From Oscillospiraceae bacterium (GTDB lineage Bacteria; Bacillota_A; Clostridia; Saccharofermentanales; Saccharofermentanaceae), in NCBI GenBank assembly GCA_902791885.1, contig CADAXO010000090.1, forward strand, positions 1-8,877: a stretch of 8,877 nt of DNA, given 5' to 3'. How positions within the stretch are numbered: position 1 is the first letter of the stretch; every line of letters begins with the position of its first letter. Below, one piece after another: positions 1-5,569 of the stretch. The notes beneath the pieces were generated by a model. That model worked only from the letters and a program-made list of their open reading frames with translations, had not been told where the DNA came from and did not search any database. The translations under genes were made by a program, and so were the position numbers.

Positions 1-89
1 TTAGGACTACATGGGATATGAAGGGCTGCATACATAAGCACCATCACAAAGGAAAGAACGCAGCAAAACCTGCAACTGAACTTACTTAA
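1..89 (+). CDS. C-terminal end of an upstream membrane protein (possible MMPL/RND-type transporter)
   Basis: An open frame enters from the left edge (first whole codon at 3) and ends with TAA at 87-89, giving the last 28 residues of a protein. The tail is rich in His, Lys and Arg (a CIHKHHHKGKN segment followed by AAKPATELT). That is the kind of basic, unstructured tail often found on the cytoplasmic side of a multi-pass membrane protein. The next gene starts 13 nt later and belongs to a family that usually sits beside, or is fused to, MMPL-type exporters, so an MMPL transporter is the best guess. This identity rests on context only, because no catalytic or membrane segment lies within the window. 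Confidence 0.5.
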   Translation, partial: RTTWDMKGCIHKHHHKGKNAAKPATELT

Positions 90-97
90 GGGGGAAT
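89..97 (+). promoter_or_regulatory. Ribosome binding site of the heptad-repeat protein
   Basis: A purine-rich AGGGGGAA stretch lies just before the ATG at 103 and directly after the stop of the upstream gene. It fixes that ATG as the start and supports translation from a shared transcript. Confidence 0.5.
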
Positions 98-102
98 GAA
101 TC

Positions 103-2220
103 ATGAATACAAAGAAGATAATCGCACTTTCAACAGCTGCCGCCGTAACGGCTTGCGGCGTGGGCGGTACAGTGATCTATAAAAGAAGCCATGCTGATGT
201 TATGGCGCAGGAGATTGAGCAGGAGATAGTGGAAGCAGGTGAGATTGCTGCTCCTTATCACAGCCTTACTTCAGGCAAGAATGAGACTGTTTATGTTATC
301 TCGGACGGCAACGGAAGCAGAACTACTTATGTCAGTTCCTGGCTTCGTAATCCCGGCGGCGATGCTGTTATTAATGATGTATCCGACTTAAGTGATATCG
401 AGGTTGTAAGAGGTGCAGCTGAGCTTTCTTCAGATGATCAGGGACAGATCACATGGAATGCCAACGGTGATGACGTTTACTACAGAGGAATATCGAATGA
501 TGCTCTGCCGGTAGATGTTAATGTCACTTATCAGCTTGACGGTGCCGCTGTTACTGAAGAAGAGCTTCAGGGAAAGAGCGGACACCTGACTATCGATATC
601 TCTTATGAGAACAATATGAGTGAGCAGGTCATATCCGAAGACGGCGCAGAGTACACAATATATATGCCTTTCGTTATGACAACCGGTATGCTTCTTGATA
701 ACGGAACTTATTCCAATATCGAAGTAACTAACGGCGAAGCTGTTAATGACGGTGAGAGAACTTATGTAATCGGCATCGGTTTCCCGGGCCTTTATGAGAG
801 CCTCGGCCTTGATTCAATCGATCTTGACGATCCTATTGTAGAGGAGAGTATCGATCAGATCGATATACCTTCCGAAGTTATTATCGAATGTGATGTTAAT
901 GATTATGAAGATCTGTCGGTTCTTACTGTCGCATCTGTTCTTAACCTTGATAATATAGAGACTTCAGTAAATACAACTGAGGTTGAAGAGAATCTTGATG
1001 AGATCACGGACGGAATGAGAAGTCTTGTGGACGGATCTGAGCAGCTTTACGAAGGCGTAAGTGCTTTGAATGAGGGCGCCGTAGTTCTTAATTCAGGCGC
1101 ATCTGCCGTATCTGACGGTGCTGCTTCACTGGCATCGGGAGCTAACGCATTAAGCGCAGGAACTTCAGAACTTGCAGGAGGTGCAACAGCTTTGCAGAAC
1201 GGAATCAGTCAGGTAAATGACGGAGCAGCAGCTCTTAATGCCGGACTTGCTCAGGTTCAGAATAATATCCCTGCACTGCAGAATGGTGTTAATGATCTTA
1301 ATAACGGTGCATCACAGCTTTCGCAGGGCGCGACAACATTAAGCACGGGCGTTGATACGTTATACAGTCAGCTTACTTCTGATGAATCACAGGCAGGTAT
1401 CACTGCTCTTGTTGAAGGATCACAGACATTCGCAACAAGTCTCTCGGCTCTTAATGAAGCTCTTTCAACACCTGTGTCTGCCGAGCAGGCTGCAGCTTTG
1501 CAGAATGCAATCGCATATCTTACGGCTTATTCTGAAGAGATCGAAGATCCCGCAGCGGCAGCAAGCATCAGTGCTTTGATCAATGCGTATTCGACAATGG
1601 CAGCAAGCCTTACCCAGGTTAGTGCTTCTGTATCTGCTCTTAATACAGCTTACGCAGATATTAACGGCGGTATCGTCTCATTGAGCGGTAAGTTCAGTGA
1701 AGTGGCAACAGCCGTCGCTTCCATACAGTCAGGTGCATCTTCACTTGCTACGGGTGCTTCACAGGTATCCACAGGACTTAACACACTTAATAACAGCACA
1801 AGCACTCTCGCAAACGGTATCAGCCAGTTGTCGACCGGAGCATCTTCCTTAAATAACGGTACATCCCAACTTGTAACAGGCGCACAGTCTTTGTCTTCCG
1901 GTGTTTCTGAGGTAAATGACGGAGCCCAGGCTCTTGCAACAGGTGCAGCTTCACTGTCCTCAGGTGCGAATGACCTTGCTAACGGAACAGCACAGCTTGC
2001 AGACGGCGTAGGCGCATTGCTTGACGGTGCGGGAAGACTTGAAGAAGGTCTTAATGAGTTCAATGATCAGGCTGTAGACAGACTTACTGACCTTATCAAC
2101 AATCTGGTTCCGGTATCTGACCGTATCGAGGCCCTGAAGGAGTATTCAACTTCTTATGAAAGCTTCTCGGGAACTCCTTCGGGAGTTGAAGATTCTGTAG
2201 TATTCGTATTCAAGAGTTGA
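103..2220 (+). CDS. Exported or membrane-anchored xxxLxxG heptad-repeat protein, probable exporter accessory protein
   Basis: This 705-aa protein has a Lys-Lys N-terminus and a hydrophobic segment at about residues 6-26 (a signal anchor or signal peptide). Residues about 55-300 form a beta-rich extracytoplasmic domain with the pattern VYVISDGNG, SSWLRNPGG, DVSDLSDIEV, VYYRG and LQGKSGHLTI. Residues about 307-425 and 540-655 carry long runs of xxxLxxG heptads (DGSEQL, EGVSAL, SGASAV and so on), as in the TIGR03057-type repeat and related to the stalks of YhgE/Pip proteins. An Ala-rich, non-repeat helical part lies between them. The protein ends in VFVFKS with no C-terminal membrane segments, so it is not a full YhgE/Pip transporter. 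VTAC-G at residues 15-19 resembles a lipobox, but hydrophobicity continues past Cys18 and KR follows, so the mode of anchoring is open. It lies 13 nt after the preceding gene, presumably an exporter. The family is recognisable, but its exact role is not established. A scaffold outside the membrane for an MMPL-type exporter is inferred. Confidence 0.75.
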   Translation: MNTKKIIALSTAAAVTACGVGGTVIYKRSHADVMAQEIEQEIVEAGEIAAPYHSLTSGKNETVYVISDGNGSRTTYVSSWLRNPGGDAVINDVSDLSDIEVVRGAAELSSDDQGQITWNANGDDVYYRGISNDALPVDVNVTYQLDGAAVTEEELQGKSGHLTIDISYENNMSEQVISEDGAEYTIYMPFVMTTGMLLDNGTYSNIEVTNGEAVNDGERTYVIGIGFPGLYESLGLDSIDLDDPIVEESIDQIDIPSEVIIECDVNDYEDLSVLTVASVLNLDNIETSVNTTEVEENLDEITDGMRSLVDGSEQLYEGVSALNEGAVVLNSGASAVSDGAASLASGANALSAGTSELAGGATALQNGISQVNDGAAALNAGLAQVQNNIPALQNGVNDLNNGASQLSQGATTLSTGVDTLYSQLTSDESQAGITALVEGSQTFATSLSALNEALSTPVSAEQAAALQNAIAYLTAYSEEIEDPAAAASISALINAYSTMAASLTQVSASVSALNTAYADINGGIVSLSGKFSEVATAVASIQSGASSLATGASQVSTGLNTLNNSTSTLANGISQLSTGASSLNNGTSQLVTGAQSLSSGVSEVNDGAQALATGAASLSSGANDLANGTAQLADGVGALLDGAGRLEEGLNEFNDQAVDRLTDLINNLVPVSDRIEALKEYSTSYESFSGTPSGVEDSVVFVFKS
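1021..2070 (+). repeat. Two blocks of Leu/Gly heptad repeats within the coding sequence
   Basis: Protein-level repeats of the form xxxLxxG recur every 7 residues (21 nt) at about 1021-1377 and 1722-2070. They are separated by about 115 residues without the pattern. Nucleotide identity between copies is low, so this is an old repeat kept for protein structure, with no sign of recent DNA duplication. Confidence 0.75.
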
Positions 2221-2249
2221 CAGACTCATAAGCTTTTTTGTGATATTAT
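2217..2249 (+). promoter_or_regulatory. Probable extended -10 promoter of the flavodoxin-patatin-uppP operon
   Basis: TATTAT at 2244-2249 is preceded by TGA at 2241-2243, an extended -10 (TGn). A perfect TTGACA lies at 2217-2222 and overlaps the stop codon of the preceding gene. The 21-nt spacing to the -10 is too long for a normal sigma-A pair, so the extended -10 is probably the main element. Transcription would start near 2256 and leave a leader of about 24 nt that contains GGAGG. Confidence 0.5.
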
Positions 2250-2265
2250 AGTTTTATTGTGAATT

Positions 2266-2270
2266 GGAGG
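2266..2270 (+). promoter_or_regulatory. Ribosome binding site of the flavodoxin
   Basis: GGAGG lies 9 nt before the ATG at 2280 and fixes this start. Confidence 0.7.
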
Positions 2271-2279
2271 TAGTTCAAT

Positions 2280-2702
2280 ATGAAATTAGTTGCATATTTC
2301 TCCACATCAGGTAAGACTGCTGCAGCAGCAAAGAATATCGCAGAGCGCGAAGGTGCAGACATCTTCGAGATCGTTCCTGCAGAGCCTTATACAGGTGAAG
2401 ACCTTGACTGGCAGAACAGAGACTGCAGAGCCAATGCGGAGATGGCTGATAAGAAATACAGAGTCGCTATGGCTAACAAGTGCGAGAATATCGATCAGTA
2501 CGATGAGATATATCTCGGATTCCCTCTTTGGTGGGGATATGCTCCGAGGATCATCAACACATTCCTCGAGAGTGCTGATTTTACAGGCAAGAAGATCATT
2601 CCTTTCGCCACAAGCGGCGGAAGTGAGTATAGTAAGGCTAATGATGATCTTATTGCCAGCGCACCCGGCGCGATCTTTGAAGAGGGCGTAAGGATCAAGT
2701 AA
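2280..2702 (+). CDS. Short flavodoxin family protein (Flavodoxin_4-like)
   Basis: This 140-aa cytoplasmic protein opens with a beta strand and a phosphate-binding loop, YFSTSGKT (residues 6-13), the usual FMN phosphate site of flavodoxins. It continues with EIVPAEPYTGEDLDW, YDEIYLGFPLWWG (the loop that packs on the flavin ring) and IIPFATSGGS. These match the small flavodoxins common in Clostridia, which carry electrons or act as FMN-dependent quinone or nitro reductases. The partner is not shown by the sequence. It ends at EEGVRIK. Relatives usually run some 15-20 residues further into a last helix, and neither other frame restores such a tail, so the protein is probably genuinely short. It is first in a three-gene operon, 5 nt before the patatin-like gene. 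Confidence 0.85.
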   Translation: MKLVAYFSTSGKTAAAAKNIAEREGADIFEIVPAEPYTGEDLDWQNRDCRANAEMADKKYRVAMANKCENIDQYDEIYLGFPLWWGYAPRIINTFLESADFTGKKIIPFATSGGSEYSKANDDLIASAPGAIFEEGVRIK

Positions 2703-2707
2703 GAACC

Positions 2708-3616
2708 TTGGATAAGATATATTCCGGTTGGGAATCCCTTCCTAAGGGATATAGTTCAGATGTGCTGACTGAAGGCTGCCTTGTTCTTGAAGGCGGTGCT
2801 TTCAGAGGCCTGTATGCATCGGGTGTACTTGATGTATTGATGGAGAACGACATCAACATGAGCTGTGTGCTCGGTGTTTCTGCCGGAGCTTTGAACGGAG
2901 TTAATTATGCGGCAGGACAGATCGGAAGATCTGCAAGAATCAATCTCCGCTACAGGCATGATGAGAATTATGTAGGTGTAAAGCCGATGTTTACCGAGCA
3001 CGGTATCATCGGCTTTGACTTTATTTTCGGTGAGCTTGACGGGGTGGAACCCTTAGATTACGAGACCTTCCGTAAGAGACGTTTTGTTACCGTAACGACC
3101 GATGTCGATACGGGGAGGCCGCACTTCTGGGAGCAGTCGAATTGTGCCGATATCTTTAATGCCATCAAGGCCTCGGCGTCGCTGCCGTATGTATCAAGTC
3201 CCGTGGAAGTAGAGGGAACGTTTAACCTTGACGGTGGCTGCTGCCTTAACATCCCGTATAACTGGGCTATAAGGCAGGGTTACAAGAAGGTTATAGTAAT
3301 CAAGACCCGTGCCGATGACTACAGGGAACCGTCGCAGTCTGATATGTCGCTTATGCTTACGCGTGTGATGTATAAGGATAAGCCTGCACTTTGCGATGCT
3401 CTTTGCCACAGAAGCGAGCGCTATAACCTTGAACTGGACGAGCTTTTCTACCTTACGAACCACCGTTCTGTCTTTACTTTCTCGCCGTCGAGACCAATTG
3501 ATGACGTAGGAAGACTCGAAACTGACATGGAAAAACTGGGAGAGTTATATTATCTTGGTAGGAGGGATTGCGAGAGCCGTCTTGAAGATCTTAAAGGATA
3601 TTTGAGTTACTTATGA
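2708..3616 (+). CDS. Patatin-like phospholipase (YjjU-type)
   Basis: This 302-aa probable lipid acyl hydrolase has a Ser-Asp dyad. It shows the oxyanion-hole motif LEGGAFRG (residues 27-34), the nucleophile elbow GVSAG with Ser58, and the Asp of NLDGG (Asp175). All three catalytic elements are intact. Overall layout and length match the bacterial patatin group that includes E. coli YjjU, which lacks a signal peptide and acts in the cytoplasm or at the inner membrane face. The substrate is unknown. The start is TTG at 2708, because the frame is closed by TGA at 2678 and no ATG precedes the conserved motif. An AAGGA at 2690-2694 is a distant ribosome site, and GTG at 2762 is an alternative. It lies 5 nt after the flavodoxin and overlaps uppP by 4 nt (ATGA), so translation is probably coupled in both directions. 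Confidence 0.9.
   Translation: MDKIYSGWESLPKGYSSDVLTEGCLVLEGGAFRGLYASGVLDVLMENDINMSCVLGVSAGALNGVNYAAGQIGRSARINLRYRHDENYVGVKPMFTEHGIIGFDFIFGELDGVEPLDYETFRKRRFVTVTTDVDTGRPHFWEQSNCADIFNAIKASASLPYVSSPVEVEGTFNLDGGCCLNIPYNWAIRQGYKKVIVIKTRADDYREPSQSDMSLMLTRVMYKDKPALCDALCHRSERYNLELDELFYLTNHRSVFTFSPSRPIDDVGRLETDMEKLGELYYLGRRDCESRLEDLKGYLSYL
2734..2750 (+). repeat. Small perfect hairpin near the start of the patatin gene
   Basis: ATCCCTT (2734-2740) and AAGGGAT (2744-2750) are a perfect 7-bp inverted repeat with a 3-nt loop. It lies about 26 nt after the TTG start. It could slow initiation or may be chance. The same AAGGGA would be the ribosome site for the alternative GTG at 2762. Confidence 0.35.
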
Positions 3617-4479
3617 GTATTGTTGATTTTATCATTTCTATAATCTACGGAATCGTTGAGGGTATCACGGAGTGGCTTCCTATAAGTTCTACCGGTCACA
3701 TGATCCTTCTCGATTCATTCGTTAAGCTTAATGTTTCAGAAGAATTCTACAAACTTTATCTTGTTGTTATTCAGTTAGGCGCGATCCTCGCTGTTGTTGT
3801 TCTTTATTGGAAAGAGATCTGGCCCTTCGGTATTAAGAATAATAAGCACCCGTGGAAGAAGGACGGTATCGGAAGATGGGTGAAGGCCGATAAGTTCGTA
3901 ATGTGGTTTAAGATCCTTGTTGCCTGTGTGCCCGCTGCCGTTGTAGGTATCGTATTCGACGATTATCTTGATGAACTGTTCTACAATTGGGTGTGCGTAT
4001 CAATAATGCTCATCCTCTTCGGTATCGCATTCATCGTGGTCGAGAATTGGGTAGCTGACAAAGAACCCAATGTAAAATCTCTGGATGAGATTACATATCC
4101 TCAGGCATTGCTCATCGGAGCTTTCCAGCTTATAGCCGCAGTATTTCCCGGAACTTCAAGATCCGGTTCGACAATCGTCGGATCACTTTGCATCGGTATA
4201 AGCAGAGAGGCAGCCGCCAAGTTTACATTCTTCCTTGCGATCCCCGTAATGATGGGTGCGAGCCTTCTTAAGATCTTAAAGTTCGAAGGCGATGTAACAG
4301 GTGCCGAGATAGCAATGCTCATCATAGGTATGGTCGTAGCGTTCCTTGTATCCTGGGTAGTAATCAAGAAACTCATGGCTTATATCCGTAAGCATAACTT
4401 CAAGGTATTCGGCTGGTACAGAATCGTAGTCGGCGTCCTGTTCATCATCCTCGGAGTTGCCGGCCTGCTTAAGATGTGA
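3613..4479 (+). CDS. uppP: Undecaprenyl-diphosphatase UppP (BacA family)
   Basis: This 288-aa integral membrane enzyme removes one phosphate from undecaprenyl diphosphate. It recycles the lipid carrier for peptidoglycan and wall polymers, and extra copies give bacitracin tolerance in known members. Both signature regions are intact. EGITEWLPISSTGH spans residues 16-29, with Glu16, Glu20, Ser26 and His29. PGTSRSGST contains Arg183, the expected catalytic arginine. About eight hydrophobic segments alternate along the chain, and the length is within the family range (about 260-290). Its ATG overlaps the patatin stop (ATGA), making it the third gene of the operon. Its stop abuts that of the convergent gene, leaving no room for a dedicated intergenic terminator. 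Confidence 0.96.
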   Translation: MSIVDFIISIIYGIVEGITEWLPISSTGHMILLDSFVKLNVSEEFYKLYLVVIQLGAILAVVVLYWKEIWPFGIKNNKHPWKKDGIGRWVKADKFVMWFKILVACVPAAVVGIVFDDYLDELFYNWVCVSIMLILFGIAFIVVENWVADKEPNVKSLDEITYPQALLIGAFQLIAAVFPGTSRSGSTIVGSLCIGISREAAAKFTFFLAIPVMMGASLLKILKFEGDVTGAEIAMLIIGMVVAFLVSWVVIKKLMAYIRKHNFKVFGWYRIVVGVLFIILGVAGLLKM

Positions 4480-5310
4480 TCAGCTGAACTGTTCTCTGAT
4501 CAATTTATCTACGATCCTTACATCGAGCGGATTTATGCTGCTTTCGAATGTCGCGAAAAGATTATCACCTAACGTTATTCCGTTAAGATGGTAATTATTG
4601 AATCTTGTTACCATGTCATTAGCGTAATTGGCATTATCCATTCGTCCGCAGTGCTCATAGTAAAGAATCTTACGGTCCCGCATTCTTAATATCGTGAAGT
4701 CCGGATGGTAGACCATATCATCAATTCTGATAGGACATTCATACTTATACGGAATGTTGTTGGTATATAGTCTGTCAGCGATTATCTGCTCAGACTTCGA
4801 CCTGACTCGATCGCCTTTCATGGTCATATATACCGGAGTCCCTTCTTTGAAACCTTTCGGAGTGTAAGGCTTGTTGATCCATTGCTCAATATATTCATCA
4901 TCCGGTGTAATGTACGGCTGTATCAGATCTTTCCGATCCTGAGACAGTGCAGGGTAAACATCTTCGAATGTTGCGTCCTCATATCGCTTAACTAAAGGCT
5001 GAAGTGCCTTAAGTTCCGACTGCGCAGACTTCACCAGATCCTGGAGGTATGATTTCTGTGCGAGAGCTTTGATGGAACTGTTGTCTTTGATAATAGTTCC
5101 CAACTTGTTCTTGTTGTCGGTAACTAAGTAGTATGAGAGCCATTTGTCTTGTCTTTTAATTCGTAACCGACCATCAGGACATCCCGATAAATACTTTTGA
5201 CAGGATTCAATTAGCTTGGTGAGTGAATCATAGCGTGAGCATAAAGCATTTTTAAGACTTGTTATTAGCATGTTTGGTCCTCTTTCCCCAAACATCTTAA
5301 CGAGCTTCAT
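4480..5310 (-). CDS. Uncharacterised protein with a C-terminal PD-(D/E)XK-like nuclease domain
   Basis: This is a 276-aa protein from the ATG at 5310, or 263 aa from the better start at 5271. The second start has AGAGGA 6 nt upstream and lies downstream of the predicted transcription start. The N-terminal half is helical and charged, with a GRLRIKRQDKWLSYYLV segment (residues 47-63) and an IKALAQKSYLQ helix. The C-terminal half has RVRSKSEQIIADRL (Glu174), YHPDFTIL (Asp204) and ILYYEHCGR (Glu219), then NGITLGDNLFATFE and PLDVRIVDKLI. The spacing of Glu, Pro-Asp and Glu with hydrophobic strands resembles the PD-(D/E)XK core. The last motif reads EHCG in place of ExK, so activity is uncertain. 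Similar hypothetical proteins are widespread in Firmicutes, and I know of no assigned function. Many TTA, CTA, CAA and CGA codons contrast with its neighbours. The dyad array lies directly upstream. Confidence 0.75.
   Translation of the reverse strand: MKLVKMFGERGPNMLITSLKNALCSRYDSLTKLIESCQKYLSGCPDGRLRIKRQDKWLSYYLVTDNKNKLGTIIKDNSSIKALAQKSYLQDLVKSAQSELKALQPLVKRYEDATFEDVYPALSQDRKDLIQPYITPDDEYIEQWINKPYTPKGFKEGTPVYMTMKGDRVRSKSEQIIADRLYTNNIPYKYECPIRIDDMVYHPDFTILRMRDRKILYYEHCGRMDNANYANDMVTRFNNYHLNGITLGDNLFATFESSINPLDVRIVDKLIREQFS
5278..5283 (-). promoter_or_regulatory. Ribosome binding site favouring the internal start at 5271
   Basis: On the minus strand AGAGGA lies 6 nt before the ATG at 5271-5269. 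No such site precedes the longer ATG at 5310, where the upstream sequence is AT-rich. The shorter, 263-aa product is therefore the likelier one. Confidence 0.6.
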
Positions 5311-5314
5311 CAGT

Positions 5315-5343
5315 ATTATATATCCATTGTTCTGTTTACAGGA
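5315..5343 (-). promoter_or_regulatory. Probable promoter of the nuclease-like gene, -35 covered by a dyad half-site
   Basis: The minus strand carries a perfect TATAAT at 5320-5315. At the usual 17-nt spacing the -35 position (5343-5338) reads TCCTGT, which is the core of the nuclease-proximal half-site of the dyad array and a poor -35. A start near 5308 follows, which would place the ATG at 5310 at or upstream of the transcript end and favour the start at 5271. The overlap suggests that the factor binding the array controls this promoter as repressor or activator. Confidence 0.5.
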
Positions 5344-5536
5344 TTAAATTTGAAAAAAGTAATAATTAGTACTGTGAAACGCCTATATTTACAGGATCAT
5401 TTGTCGATAATTCCAATATTAGTCCTGTGATTTTTAGAAACTACAGTACCATAACTATTGAAAATGATATATGGTCCTGTGAATCAATAAAATACACAGT
5501 ACCATATTCGAGAAAGCCACGATATGGTACTGTGAG
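5335..5536. repeat. Array of four helically phased dyads (eight half-sites)
   Basis: Four imperfect inverted repeats follow one another. The ACAG of the left arm starts at 5338, 5391, 5443 and 5496. The matching CTGT of the right arm ends at 5375, 5428, 5480 and 5533. Each unit is exactly 38 bp from ACAG to CTGT, while the inner 30 bp differ. Dyad centres are 53, 52 and 53 bp apart, close to five turns of B-DNA. The half-site consensus, read toward CTGT, is ATATGGT(A/C)CTGTGA. It is full-length in the two units nearest citrate synthase and shortened in the two nearest the nuclease-like gene. The fourth unit is a perfect 13-bp inverted repeat (5495-5507 and 5522-5534). Arms in the other units carry A-versus-C differences that would break RNA pairing, so protein-binding DNA sites are likelier than conserved RNA hairpins. 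No reading frame or known RNA gene is visible here. Confidence 0.85.
5495..5534. promoter_or_regulatory. Perfect 13-bp inverted repeat, best-conserved dyad of the array
   Basis: CACAGTACCATAT (5495-5507) and ATATGGTACTGTG (5522-5534) match perfectly around a 14-nt centre. On the minus strand this lies 35 nt after the citrate synthase stop and is followed by TATTTTATT, so it might also slow or end transcription from citrate synthase. There is no run of pure T, and an operator role fits the array better. Confidence 0.5.
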
Positions 5537-5569
5537 TGGTTTTTAAGCGGTCGCGAATGAAATAATCAC

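Noticed and set aside
163..173. GGTACAGTGA inside the heptad-repeat gene as a further array half-site
   Set aside because: It is a single isolated match with one mismatch inside coding sequence and has no partner arm at the fixed spacing.
1650..2063. Long open frame on the minus strand inside the heptad-repeat gene
   Set aside because: It is a shadow of a repetitive coding sequence. The protein has no recognisable domain and no ribosome site is seen.
2221..2242. Terminator after the heptad-repeat gene (AAGCTTTTTTG)
   Set aside because: There is a T run but no stable stem precedes it. The segment is better read as part of the promoter for the flavodoxin operon.
4477..4502. TGATCAG...CTGATCA inverted repeat across the convergent stop codons as a bidirectional terminator
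   Set aside because: The arms are only 7 bp, AT-rich, with a 12-nt loop and no T run on either side. It lies mostly within the 3' end of the nuclease-like gene.
5335..5536. Dyad array as a CRISPR array or integron attC site
   Set aside because: The units are inverted, not identical direct repeats. The arms are only about 10-13 bp and the pairs vary. No cas genes or integrase are present, and the arms do not match the GTTRRRY/RYYYAAC ends of attC.
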